A stretch of 64,000 nucleotides of DNA. Source: Mucidula mucida. Taxonomy: Eukaryota > Basidiomycota > Agaricomycetes > Agaricales > Physalacriaceae. The stretch is taken from assembly GCA_015501055.1 (NCBI GenBank), contig JADNYV010000080.1:62001-126000 (forward strand). Reading direction: 5' to 3'. Below the pieces are notes generated by a model, which ran no database searches, was not told where the DNA came from, and was given only the letters and a program-made list of their open reading frames with translations. Both the position numbers and the translations under genes were made by a program. How positions within the stretch are numbered: position 1 is the stretch's first letter; the number at the start of each line of letters is the position of its first letter. Shown piece after piece: positions 23,880 through 35,617 of the stretch.

Positions 23880-24214
23880 CTATCAAACTGCTTTGCCAAC
23901 TCTCCCGCTGACTGACAGTACGCCCGTTTTATCCCACATGATCGCCGCCGATGCGACGATCCTTCAGTACGGCGACCAAAGGTTCTGATTCGTCGACATG
24001 CTCGATGTACATTGAGATAATTTTCGGTGAAAGTGTACGACGGCCGTGATAGCTAGTCCACAGTTGAGAACCACGACGCCCAACGGTCATATCGTTGATG
24101 TCTATCGATGGCGTACACTATTCCATAGCAGTCAGTGTAATAGTCTAGTCGACATAGAGGGATATCATTCGAGAAATCATGCTGATAGCATATAGAGTAT
24201 CAAACTAGATACAC
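23880..24214 (-). pseudogene. Deaminase exon-4 remnant joined to DUF6535 3' flank
   Basis: Read on the minus strand, 24214-24120 resembles the DUF6535 3' flank (the sequence after the stop of copy A and copy B). From about 24115 to 23880 it matches deaminase exon 4 (about 11310-11560): the ATCGATAGACATCAACGATA region, the SKIISMYI-type reading and the VAVLK reading. The 24 or so bases that encode the HPE zinc motif in the parent are deleted, and a stop is present. The same joined segment is found at 32259-32480. Confidence 0.65.
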
Positions 24215-24449
24215 TAAAGGAGGAGGAGCTGTGGATGGGTCACAGCTGGGCAGTATGTGGTTGTGGTCAAAACGTGAGAAGCGAGATACACAGTTGTACG
24301 CCAATCTTGTTACGGGCATCACTGTCATCACTACCACCTTCATTTAAAGACCGCAATGAACCGTGAGCAATTAGGATACCATAAAGGTTCAGCGAAATAA
24401 CCTTAGACCTCGGCTACTCCGATATACGCAGTCGATGGCGGCAGCCCCG

Positions 24450-25400
24450 TATTTTGAGGCGACATCGACATCGAGTAAGGCCTAATTGAGCTTTGGCGTC
24501 ATGGACGGATTCTATGGTACAGGCGAGTACGAACAGTAGCCTTGCTGCGGTTGAGGCTGCTGTCCGTACGGACTGCCCGGCTCAGAAGAGGGGAACGTCG
24601 AAGGATCGTTGGGGTCCTAGCCACACATCACTCAGTTACTGGCCATCCGAGAGAAGAGACAGGCTACACACCCATAAATCCGTCATTAGGATTCGTCGTA
24701 AGAGTATACGTCGTCCCCATTGCGTTGGACGCGGAGAAAGATGACACCTGCCCGCCACCGTTAAAACTTTGAGGCGCGGTGGTGCGGCGCTGTTTGCGCC
24801 AGCAGACGCAAAAGATGATGAGGCCTGCGAAAATCGCGAGGGCGGCTAGACCGCCCACGACGCCACCTACAACAGCGCCGGTGTTCGAGGAATTGCCCCC
24901 GCCACTTGCCGCAAAAGAAGTCGAGGAGGTGGCAGAGCCGGAGGCAAAGTTGCTGCCTGGAGAGCGACATCGACGATCTCCGACAGGTAGTTCACGACAA
25001 GACGCTGCATGCAAGTTGGGAGTGGGTAATACTTATTAGCTGCATCATCATGGGGCGCTGCTTAACGCGTTGGACAGTTAATTTTTTCAAATAAGGCTAA
25101 GCAACGAAATGCGCCCTCCCAATAGACGTCTTCAACTTTACAGCCAACAACGATTTGTCAAACACAGGCTGCATCTTCTCAGCTCTTGAAGCTTAGACGT
25201 GTGTACCATCAGAAAGAATCGGCTTCGAGTCCGGCTTCCCCAGCACAACTTGAGCGCGTCTGGAGCGGTAAAGCGCTTGGTTTGATGCCTGCACGCTTTA
25301 TTTAGAGAAAGTGCGTTCCCTGAGCTTTTTGCAGATCATAACCACCGCGGGGCGCTAAAAGAGAGAATTGTAGGGCGTTATGGACCTCGCTCATATCGGC
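24450..25400 (-). pseudogene. Chimera of deaminase exons and membrane-protein 3' half (inverted block)
   Basis: On the minus strand, 25400-24985 matches the deaminase-derived block at 12480-12990 (MQPVFDKSLLAV and MQRLVVNYLSEIVDVA readings). At 24985 it switches, at the same base as at 12990, into the membrane-protein linker. Unlike the 12990 copy, this one keeps the membrane helix (AVVGGVVGGLAALAIFAGLI) and WRKQRRTTAPQ. The final exon (PYGQQPQPQQGY) carries two stops. From about 24440 to 24215 the block continues with the 5' flank of the 522/514-aa genes and ends abruptly before any coding sequence of that gene. Confidence 0.7.
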
Positions 25401-25780
25401 GCCAGATGGTTCTTTGCCTCTTCAACTTGTCGTATTCCCGGAGCCCGAAACCGCGTCCATGGATGTCGAGCTATGTCGAGAGCCTACAAAAACATAAGGG
25501 AGTTGCCCATAACTTAGAGAAGTAAATTCGAACGCACCAATAGCCAATCTTCTCATTTGTCGTTTTTGAAATGCGTGCAATCTGTGTTTTCGCTTCTGTC
25601 TGGCAAGTCCATTTTTTGCGCCCTTTGGGCTCCAGACCGTCAAGAAGAATAACGCTGCCCTAGGACACGAGAGATTGTAGTAGGCGGCAGGATATGGAAT
25701 TTGGATACTGTCAAACATGGTGGGTAGAGTAAAGGGTACTTCTAACGGTCCGGCCGATCCGGCTGCCACTACTAACATGA
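25400..25780 (-). pseudogene. Fragment of an unrecognised gene shared with 12110-12480
   Basis: The minus strand from ATG 25719 reads MFDSIQIPYPAAYYN, then a basic stretch (RQKRKHRLHAFQKRQMRRL), then after a possible intron ALDIARHPWTRF. The matching region at 12171-12470 has the same start with stops and differences. Not recognised. It may be the original 5' part of a diverged deaminase-type gene, but no motif supports that. Confidence 0.35.
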
Positions 25781-26077
25781 TGACCAGTCCAAGTAGGTTA
25801 ACACTACGCTTACGCTTTGCATCTACTAGTACTATGTCAGTGTTATATCACTAGCATGTCTCATCTCCTGTTGAAGAGATCATGGCAGTCGCTGGGTGCA
25901 AAGTCACATCTCAACTCCTCCAACCAAAACTAAAACTAAAAGACCCTGCCAAACCTCCAAAACAGATTCATTACTACAAATAATAACCAACATCATATCC
26001 ATACATAAATAAATAACAAGGTATTAAGTAAACAGAACTAGTAGGATATATATAAAAACCACGTCTTCACATCGTAC

Positions 26078-28829
26078 TCACATGCTGCGGCGCATACTGA
26101 TTATACGCATCCCCCCTCCTCCTCCAAAATAAACCCCACCACCTCCTGGAACAGTCGCCGCATGCGCGTGCGCGTGCCCATGAAACGCGCCTCCCCCGCT
26201 GCCAGGCAACTCACTCGCATAAACAGCCGGACTCTCCTCCCCTGCCCCCGCCCCACCAAACGGACTCGGACTGTCCGTCCTATACCCGCCCCCATACAAA
26301 CTCAACGCACTCCCAGGCCTACTCCCACCCCCCACACTGCCCCCCGAATCACTCCTCATCATCTGCCTCATCTGCTCCTCCACTCCCGCCCGACTCGAGC
26401 TTCTGGGCAACCCAACGGGGTACATCGACGGACTCGAGTGCGTAGACGAGTACCCCGCATGCGCGTATGGGTGGAATCCCCTGGAAGGCCTGTCTCCAGA
26501 AGACGTCCCAGGTCTCCTCGTCGACCCACCCCCTCCCCCTACACTATCCCCACTCCCATTCCTTATCAACGACGGCGTCATACTCCGATGTCTCCTCACC
26601 GGGCCGCCGTCCAAAGAAGAAGAAGGATACAACGAAGCATGATCAAACACCTGCTTATGCGACGGCGCGCTCATACTCAAATACGCGCCATCGTCGTCCC
26701 CGTACATGCTCCCGCTCCCCGAAGACGACGTCCCGGCAGACGACATCGGCCTCGGTCCATAGCTAATCGGGGCACTCGAAGGCCACTGCTGCGGATGCAA
26801 CGCATAATATCCGCTCGTCCCACCTTGTGGCGCAGCGTATTGATAGTCGCTCGCAAAAACCTCTGTCACGAGCCCCTCCTCATCACCCGGCACCTCTCTC
26901 AGATCACCCGCAATCTCCACCTCGCACATCTCCACATTCAGCCCATAGTCCGCCCCGCTCGGTACATTGCTCGCAGCAGAAGCAGCCCACTCTCCCGTGC
27001 TGTCAGCCATACCCATGCCGATACCCAGACCACCATACATCCCCAGTCCAACGCCAATATTCGCTGTAGGTGGCGCGCGGTCCTCGCCCTCCTCGTCGCT
27101 ATTGATCCAATCGCCCCAGTCCTGATTCGTCCACTCTCCATTCCCACTGCAAACGTCTGATCGCCCTGCGCCTCTGAGCGCCCATGAACGCGCATATGCT
27201 GGCCCAGATTATCGCTCCTGCTAAACTTCTTGCCACATTTATCGCATACAAACGGCCGTTCCATTGTATGCGTCCGTAAATGGCGCTTCAGATGCTCCAT
27301 CCGCTTGAACATGCGGCCACAGCTCAAGAGCGGGCACACAAACACCTTGGTCTTGCTCGCAGCAGTGGATCCGCGACCTGCTCAAACTGGCCGTAGTTGT
27401 CGAACTACGGCGGTATGCAGCCGCGAGATTCGGCGCGCCACCACTGACGAGTCGGCCTTCGACGTACACGCCGACATCGCGCATATCGACTTTGGGCAGA
27501 CGAAGGCAGACGGTGCGAGTGGCTGTCCCAGCTCGCCGCGGGCCTGCTTAATAAACATGTCGGCAGCGCTGATGCTTTCTCGCTTCACCTGGACTCCCGT
27601 CATCGGGTCATCCGGCTGCTTTCGTTCGGATATCCCGTTCGTCCGCGCTCTTCAAGGCCCAACGACGACGGCCCGTGGTTGGCCTTTTTCCTTCGCTGCT
27701 TGTACGTCGGGCTACCTTCAAACAGCGAAAACATCGAGAAAAAAGGAGACTGCTGGGCGGCGGCGGCGGCGGCATCGTCATCGCTCGAATCGTCGGGTCC
27801 ACCGAGCATACCCTCTTCTTCGAGCCGTCGCACGTTCCACTCCAGTTCGCCTTCGGAGCTCGACTTGCTACGAGAGGATGCGTGGCGACCGGAGGATGAC
27901 TTTGATCCGGTAAACTGCTCGTAGAGACTGCGTTTCTTGTCGTAAGTGAACGACATGGCCGGCTCCCCAGTGATGACCGTTGTGGGCTCCATGCCCATTT
28001 TTTCGCGCTTAAGATCGCGCTCGAGTGCATCGAGGAAGAGGCGGTCGTGGGGTACAGAGAACCTGATATCATGGTGAGAGATGGAATGATTAGGGAGGAG
28101 AGACGTACCAGTAGAATACTTTTTGTTTCTTTTGCGTTCGAATACACTGGTACTTGAAAGCAAGTCGAGAAATGGCGACTACGATACCGTTAGGCGGACT
28201 AAAGGCAGAAAGAAAACGCACTTTTGGTTCCTCCAAGCACGCATCAACGCCTGGCTTGAGATTTCGCAGGTCGCTGAACACCCCCTCTTCAAACTTTTTC
28301 ATATTCCTCACTGGACGACCAAAAGCCTCGAATCTGCGTGTCGTCAGCCAAGGAATAGCCTCAAGAGGGCCTCTACGCACCGAAAAATAAGCGCGCGGAC
28401 GATATCTGTGCCCGTTATATGATAGAGCCCATTCCACAACACACACGTCACAAACTCCTGCGTCGGCAGCAGAAATCGGTTAAGCGCGGGATTGGCGGGG
28501 TCCGGGGTGTACGACGATGGGCCGGCAGCAGCGTTCTTCTCCCAGCCGCTCGGCGCGGTAGCGAGAAAGAACTTGAGCCTGTCGAGATGGGCGAGGCGGT
28601 CCGTCTCCTGCGCTGTCAAGGGGCGGCTGAGACCCTTGCTAAGGCCGGGCGTCGATACCGAATCTGCCGTATAAGTGTCCGTATCGTCCTGTTGCTGCTG
28701 GGTGGTGGACAGCCACATGGCATGGCGCTGCGCATTGCCCGGGCGGGCGGTGTGCTCCGAGGGATCGTGCTCGTGGGGGACGGTGGGTTGGAGGGAGAGC
28801 TTGCCGTAGCTGCTGCTGGTGGCGTCCAT
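26078..28829 (-). CDS. ste12: Ste12-like transcription factor with C2H2 zinc fingers (frame disrupted)
   Basis: The STE homeodomain-like region is unmistakable: [72 protein letters not shown]. Two C2H2 fingers follow at about 27345-27190 ([36 protein letters not shown]). This is the basidiomycete form of Ste12, the target of the mating and invasive-growth MAP kinase pathway. Introns at 28380-28334 and 28108-28063 are canonical. At least five places need one added base to keep the frame: near 28160 in the STE domain, 27612, 27505, 27372 and 27145. All conserved residues are otherwise intact, so sequencing error in short runs competes with recent inactivation. An upstream in-frame ATG at 28865 is possible. 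Confidence 0.85.
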
Positions 28830-28865
28830 TAGGGGAAGAGGACAAAGTTGGTGGTGTAAATGCAC

Positions 28866-29975
28866 CCAACCCGTGCGAAATTTCCCTGATCCGATATGAT
28901 CTCACTTTGTTGTACAGCATTTCCGATCCTGGCATCACTCTTGACTCATATGCATTCCTCGCTCAAATCAAACCGCGAAACCCAGGGCTGTGCCGCCTGG
29001 GACGGAGGAACAAGTATATGTACACACTGCACGCCCTCTGATCATCATTATGCATCTTCCAAACACAATCGGAAACGCAGCCTGCATCAGGAGATTCGCG
29101 GGTTCTTTGTCCACGAGTCGAATCACTCGCTCTCCTGGTGGCGTCTAATTGGAGATCGGTAAATTGCTGGATACGCGCTCGAGTCTGGACTGTTTACATA
29201 GGAGACTCGCGTCAATAATAGATACGAGGAGTGGTCATTCATCTCGGGCAAGCACTGGCTCGTCGACGGATCACGAGAAGGAGATTAATTGTCTGATGGA
29301 GTAGATAGACGCGCGTACATGGCTGGAGATCCGTGCGCGAGGATACTCGTGGCGAATTACGCATCCCGGCTTACGGATTTAGAGCGGCTGATGCACATAG
29401 GACATGTCCCGTAGTATACACCTCAACCACCCTTCTTCTTCGGCTTCTTCTTCTTCTTACTCACCCCAGCGCTCGCCGCAGTCGGTATACTCTCCGGTAC
29501 CACCGCCACCTTTGCATCTCCACCACCTTATTCTGCATCTTTTCCATCAACGCCAAGTTTAGCGCCTCAATCGATTAGATAGACCGACGAATACGTCTTG
29601 AATTTGATGCACTATCAAGCCTCAATCGCTAGCAAAGGATGGATGGATGGAGGACGACGCTAGTATTATCCGTAATCTTGAGCACAAGTTTCTTTTCCGC
29701 CGCTTTCCATTTAATCACATATCGCGTCTATCGATGGCTGAGGTGAGAGTCACACCACAAAGGGTACAACGCACATTGTTGGGCGATTTCGCATAGAGCG
29801 CTTCCGCAGCCTCTTGGTATTCCTGCCAGGTCAAGATGTAGACCATGGTGGCAGGGTACGTCACATGTCACATCATCGCTGTTACACGTGGATAAATAAT
29901 AATAATATATATATGCACCCGATATATCCATCGGAACCTTGCGGCATCCTATTCCTTCCTTTGCCTATATTCTAC
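28866..29975. other. Intergenic region between ste12 and the carrier
   Basis: No gene recognised. The two genes diverge from this region, which should hold both promoters. Confidence 0.4.
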
Positions 29976-31414
29976 ATGGCCGACCAACGAAAACGTCCGT
30001 TTGCCAATCCTTTCGCGCCTCACGCTAACTCTCGATTTAGCCCTTCCGTTCATTGCCAACTTTGCAGCAGGAGCCATCGCCGGTGTATCCGAGATCCTCA
30101 CATTCTACCCTCTCGGTACGTGCTTTATCCACCCCTCATCGCCAGAGTACTCACTCCATCATACTAGATGTCGTACGTCCTCTTCCTTTCTGCCCCTCCT
30201 CGCGCACACACCTCACCCCTCGTAGGTCAAAACGCGCATGCAACTAGAGACCGGCAAATCGCAGCATGGACTACTAGCCAGCTTCCGGACGATCATCAAA
30301 GAGGAAGGGTGCGTGCCCTAAAATTCATCCACCCAACACGCGACCCGACTCAACCACGTTCCAGTGCCGGACGCTTATACCGAGGTTCTCCTCATCGTCG
30401 TACAATAGTAAACCGCAACTCACTTTCCTTCCCTAGGACTCGTGCCCCCTCTCCTCCTCGAAGCGCCCAAGCGCGCCGTCAAATTGTATGTCATTCATCT
30501 TATCCATCCATCGTTCTCCACTAACAGAAACAACGCGTAGCGCAGCAAACGACTTTTGGGGCCGCACCTACATGACGCTTTTCGGCCAATCCAAAATGAC
30601 ACAACAGCTCTCCGTATTGACTGGTTGCAGTGCCGGTGCTACTGTACGTCCTCCCCTTCCCCTTCTCCCCTCCTCGACTCATCCATCGAGTAGGAAAGCT
30701 TCGTCGTAGTCCCTTTTGAGCTCGTCAAGATCAAGTATGTCCTTTACCCTTTACCTTGCATCCTCCTAACACCCCCACCCCCGCGCACAGATTACAAGAC
30801 AAGAGCAGCACATACAAAGGCCCCATGGACGTCGTCAAACAGGTCATCAAATCCCACGGCGTCCTAGGCTTGTACGCCGGCATGGAAGCGACGTTCTGGC
30901 GCCACCTCTACTGGAACGGCGGGTACTTTGGGTGTATATTCCAAGTACGCGCTCTACTCCCGAAAGCCGAGGTCTGTCTCTTCCTTCCCTCTTCCTGTAA
31001 ATCAACTCACCTTCTTCCCCCACCTCCCCACCCCCACAGTCCCAGCAAAGCCAGCTCCTCAACAACTTCATATCCGGCTCCGTCGGCGGGTTCGCCGGCA
31101 CCGTCGTCAATACCCCCTTCGACGTTGTAAAGTCCCGTATACAAGGCACCGCCAAGGTTCCTGGCGTCATACCCAAGTACAATTGGACGTACCCGGCGCT
31201 GGTGACGATCTTTCGGGAAGAGGGCGCGGGGGCGTTGTATAAGGGCTTTGTGCCGAAAGTGTTGAGGCTCGCGCCGGGGGGTGGGGTGTTGCTGTTGGTG
31301 GTGGAGTTTACGTTGGGGGTGTTTAGGACTGGTGAGTGTTTTTGCTTTTTTGGAAGGAAGGAATGGGTGTTTATTGATGGGGGGTTTGTAGCGTTGGGAC
31401 CGCCGTATGTATAG
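29976..31414 (+). CDS. Mitochondrial 2-oxodicarboxylate carrier (ODC type)
   Basis: Eleven exons give 296 aa: 29976-29994, 30041-30115, 30168-30172, 30226-30308, 30365-30384, 30437-30485, 30541-30643, 30694-30734, 30791-30971, 31040-31331, 31392-31414. All three carrier signatures are present: PLDVVKT, PFELVKI and PFDVVKS, each with its following glycine-rich segment. The sequence fits the yeast Odc1/Odc2 and human SLC25A21 branch, which exchange 2-oxoadipate and 2-oxoglutarate across the inner membrane for lysine metabolism. The assignment to this branch rests on overall pattern (LLLEAPKRAVKFAANDFWG, SGSVGGFAGTVVNTPFDVVK). Exon 3 is a 5-nt microexon that supplies the Asp of the first signature. 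The frame is intact. Confidence 0.88.
30168..30172 (+). other. Five-nucleotide microexon (ATGTC) of the carrier gene
   Basis: The preceding exon ends in G at 30115. The following exon starts with GTCAAA at 30226. Only by adding ATGTC from 30168-30172, bounded by TAG and GTACGT, is the essential PLDVVK signature produced in frame. Confidence 0.75.
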
Positions 31415-31939
31415 ATGATGATGAAATTGGTGTGGATTATGTATACCTCGAATGTGTTGTTGTTGTAGGAAAAAAGAGCAAATGGGAAGACACGTGCATT
31501 ATTAACCTTGGCTTTCGATGTACATGGGGGAAGCGACGATTCGTTTGTTTCCTTCACCACAATGTCCAAAACAAAACCCCGCATTCGCAAACCTGAATGT
31601 CCGCCGAAAACCCTTTCAAGTGCTCGAGAATTTAATGTCTGCCAGCGGAGTGCAACCTATCTTCCCTTGACGCTTCCCCAAACTAGCAATTTGCAACTGA
31701 AATGTCGGAAGGATTTCTGTTTTCCTTGGTCGCACCAAACTTTGAGCTCGTATTTTGGACAGGTTCAATGATCGGTAGTATATATATTCCTGTCCTCTCG
31801 TTGCAAGCGCTTCTCTCATTGGATCGCTGAGGTGTTTGATTTTTTTTTGACATGTAAATAAATTCGTGGCATGGAGGTTATATGGGAAATGCGATGGGAG
31901 AAAGCAAGTATAGATGGGATGTCAACAGTTTTTTTCCCC
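31415..31939. other. Intergenic stretch
   Basis: Nothing recognised beyond the 3' flank of the carrier gene. Confidence 0.4.
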
Positions 31940-32215
31940 CCCGAGCACGCCAATTATGAATGGGCGAGCTCCGACACTTTTCAAACAAATGGCTTTCGTG
32001 TGGACGGCCATCACGAATAACAATGGTATGGTACTTACTATCTCTACGTAGTGATCGGGCCCATGTTTGTGTCGGACGAGCAAAGTTGTTCTGGCATCTT
32101 TGACCTATGTATAAATACGCTGCATATCCACCTCTTCTTTCACCTCCTCGCCCTCCACTCATCAGCCTCGCAAGAGAAATTCAAAGGCTAGGATCTCTCG
32201 TAAGATATGTCTAGT
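31940..32215 (+). pseudogene. Promoter and 5' fragment copied from the HMG-box gene
   Basis: Segments match the region upstream and just inside the HMG gene at 56427: GCCAATTATGAAT, GAGCTCCGACA, GTTCTGGCATCTTTGACCT, TATAAATACGCTGC, and CCACTCATCAGC..CAAGAGAAATTCAA. The last match corresponds to the first 15 or so codons, but the ATG-bearing stretch is deleted. The match stops at about 32205, where unrelated sequence and then a deaminase remnant begin. Confidence 0.65.
32110..32117 (+). promoter_or_regulatory. TATA box in copied HMG promoter
   Basis: TATAAATA inside the copied HMG promoter; the same element is at 56364-56371 in front of the intact gene. Confidence 0.5.
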
Positions 32216-32258
32216 CAGCAGGAGACGGCGAGGGAAATGGAAGAGGATACGTCGGCGG

Positions 32259-32474
32259 AACGACTATCAAACTGCTTTGCCAACTCTCCCGCTGACTGAC
32301 AGTACGCCCGTTGGCCGTGATAGCTAGTCCACAGTTAAGAACCACGACGCCAACGGTCATGTTTATCGATGGCGTACACTATTCCATAGCAGTCAGTGTA
32401 ATAGTCTAGTCGACATAGAGGGATATCATTCGAGAAATCATGCTGATAGCATATAGAGTATCAAACTAGATACA
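32259..32474 (-). pseudogene. Second copy of the deaminase remnant / DUF6535 3' flank segment
   Basis: Same orientation and near-identical sequence as 23880-24214, minus an internal stretch of about 120 bases (the join is at about 32311). Here the DUF6535 3' flank (32474-32380) is contiguous with DUF6535 copy B. This locus is therefore the likely source, and 23880-24214 the likely derivative. Confidence 0.65.
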
Positions 32475-35302
32475 CTATTGTCGGCCAAGTGCAACACTAG
32501 AGAAGTCCTGTTCACTGTCCCTGTTGGCGTTACGCGCCGAGCTGGCCTTGAAATCTGCCCGTGCATCCTGTAAACACGTGTCAGCAGTTGTACCATACCA
32601 TAGAAACGATCTAACTCACCTCAAAAATCTTTGGCCATGGTACATACTTCACCGGCGGCGGCGCACCTTGACAACCCTCAATATCCCACTTGAGAGTAGC
32701 CGCAACAGGATGCAATGAATATGGGGGTAAGTTTATAACCCTCCGTCCTCCCAACCCGACGTGAATGGTAAAACAGTGATCAGAATACATGTCAATCGCT
32801 TCTGGCGATAGCGAAAAGGAAATGAGGTCATCAAGACAGCGGAGCCAGCGATCAACGCGAATGACCGTCGCCAGCTTCCATAATTTGGACTGCTGGTTTA
32901 TATCGGAGAGGAGGAGCGCCTTGCAGATTGTCGTTAGATTTGTAGGTCTGCCGAGGTCATCCAAGACACATTTGTACGCATCCGGGTCATGGAGTTCCAG
33001 GACAGCTAAACCGTCAATGTAGGAGGCGGCCAAGTATGCTGTATTAAGTGGCGCCCAGAGGTGAAGTGGGTATACATCTGGGTGCGTGCTCGCACTCCAC
33101 GCCCACCCGAAGTCCATGTTGGCCGAAAGACCATTCAACCAGGATCGTCCGAGGAGCCCAGCGTGAACACATCCTATGGCGACAGCGTGACACCCATCTA
33201 CCGAGTTTGACTGCAGCAGATATGAGAGGACATTGCTGAGAATCTCGACAGTGTTATCGGGTCCTTGAAGAGAAACATGTAGGACCTTCTGAATGATCTC
33301 TGGGGTGAGCCAGGAGGAGTTATGGCTCTGGGTTCCAGCCCGACGGAGAGGCCAGTTCAGACCATCGAAGACGAGGAAGACAATGATACTCTCATCCTCC
33401 AGCGTTATGACCGAGCCTGTTCCAAATGCGTCCGAGTTCATTACGTTCTGGAGAGCTTTTATGACAGCAAGGTCGAAACCACCATGGCGGAGAGGAACAT
33501 GAGTCCCGTTTGTATCCTTCAATCCGCAGATGGTATCCAAAAGGTCACGGAAGAGAGATGGTAGCTCTTCGAGGAGAACAGCGTCATCGGCAACCCACGT
33601 CCTATGAAGAGTAGAAGTCCGTTGAATAGACGGAGTCTGGATCATGCAAAGAAGCAAGAAAAAATCATCTGGCAGTTCGTGGGTATGATCTTCGCGTGAA
33701 CGTACGGCGTTAGGGAAGCCCACATGTGTCACCCATTTCAGAACAGAGGGAGCATATGTTCCGACAATGCTGACCCAAAATGACGACCTTCCAAAGTCGC
33801 TTCATACAAATTGACACTCAGCGGAGGCATGGATCGTTGCAGAGGAAACGTCAGAAGCGGCGGGCTGTTGCCGTCGCAGTTGAGCCGGTCGCATTCGTGT
33901 ATTGGTAGGAGAATGCATCTCAAAAGCTCTGACCAAAGTCGTGAAGGCGTCTCGTGGTCAATTTCAAGCCACCAAGCACCTGAACTCAAGGACGTGGCGA
34001 ATATCTTGCCCCAGAGGAGAACATCCAGCTGGGTCTGGTGGTGGACGTGATCGATGAGGTTTCCTTTAATGAGTTTTTGGGCCGCAGCAGGATGACGGCA
34101 GCATGCCGCTCGACTCCTGAGAACTTGTTGTGAGCACAGATTGGGGGTCCTGCGTTTCAAAGCGAAGAGCGGTGCGCTCAAACCTCTCAAATCGGTCGAC
34201 AGGCTGGTCAAGTTGAAACTGATCGTTTATTGCTTTCACAACAGAGATACCCTCCGGTCCCGACCGACCGATAAACGGAACACTGGGGAGGGGCAGAGCG
34301 CTGAGGGCCTGAAGGATAATGCTTTGCACTGAAAGGTTCGGCGTGGTGTTAAAGAGACAAGCCAGCGCCGACACGTCGAGAACGTCGGCTTGACGTTCAA
34401 CCATTTTGAGCTCAATGTCGGGCAATGAAGTAGGTAGTATAGACGTCGGCGTACGCTGAGAATGAAAGAAGTTCATGTATTGTTGGCGGATGAACATAAA
34501 CGCGGCAAAGGAGTGGATGGAGAGCGGCGTCTTGTACGCACAATCCGGGTAGAATACGGGAAGAACGTTGGTAACGGAGTACACGCCAAAAGCACCGGTA
34601 GCGATGATCGCCATGTGCGCCGCCATGACAGTGCTCAAAGAGCAGAGGTATATGACAAGACCAACGAAAAAGAGCCCCAGTGCGGCGTGCATGAAGACAG
34701 GGAGAAGCTCTATGATGAGTGGGACGTGCCACTTCTTGAGAGCCCTATAGCGGAAGTGTTGAACACGGCAGCGATTGCGAGGAGAGCCTGTCGATGCGAC
34801 AGAGAGATATTGGTGAATCCACTGTTTGGCCAAAACAGCAAGTAGCGTGGTGGACAAACTGAGTCCAAGGCTCATAAACCAGAGTGCGTTCACCCAAAAG
34901 TCGGAGGTCTGGAGCGGGAAGGACGTGACCGCAGGTGGTACAGCGTCGACTGCTTCAGCTCTGTGAACCGTAGCACGCTGGACGCTGACCACTGCTATGA
35001 GTGAGTTTGTGACTCTAGCAAGGTCCAATTGCAGTGACTTGCAAGTCGTTGTGACAAAAGTTGTTACGACGCCTGAGAACAGCGCGGCCTTCAATCAAAT
35101 ATCAGGGTATGTAGACAAACGACAATGGGATACAACTCACGAAAACAAGAAGCATATCCAGTCCTTCGCGCCATCCGGCGACCATCTCAATATCAATCTG
35201 AGTGGCCTCGTCTCCATACACGCGCCAAACCCTAGCCTTCGGGGACCATTCCTCGTATATAGGGTTGGGCGCGTATTTCTGCTCATAATCGAAGGGATCG
35301 TG

Positions 35303-35552
35303 TGTTGGAGTTTGGCGATGCGACTCGCCGCCTCGAGAACTGAGGAGAAGTTTCCTTTCTTAGTCAGCTGCTCAGTCAGCCAGTAGAAGTAGAATTTTGT
35401 AGAACCTTCTAGTATATTTTGCATGTAGTATATAAGCTGAATCCATTCTCGCTGGTAGAGCATCTGTTTGCTCTAACGCGAGCTAACCCAATGGTATTGC
35501 GCGATTGCAAGCACTCACTCAAATATCAACCTTTACCCCATTTATTCTAACA
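35303..35552 (+). repeat. 5' LTR (250 bp)
   Basis: Direct repeat of 36800-37056. Contains a GTATATAAGC TATA-like element at about 35427. Differences from the 3' LTR are few: two CpG-type transitions, one T in a run and an 8-bp indel near the end. Confidence 0.85.
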
Positions 35553-35617
35553 CAAACAGATCTCGGTAAAGCCACCGATAACCCGGCTCAGTCTTTCGCG
35601 CCCTCCCCACACCAACC

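Noticed and set aside
26162..27160. Arg/Pro-rich open frame of 332 codons on the + strand
   Set aside because: It is antisense to the Gly/Ser-rich tail of the Ste12-like gene; the composition is that of a mirror frame in GC-rich coding DNA.
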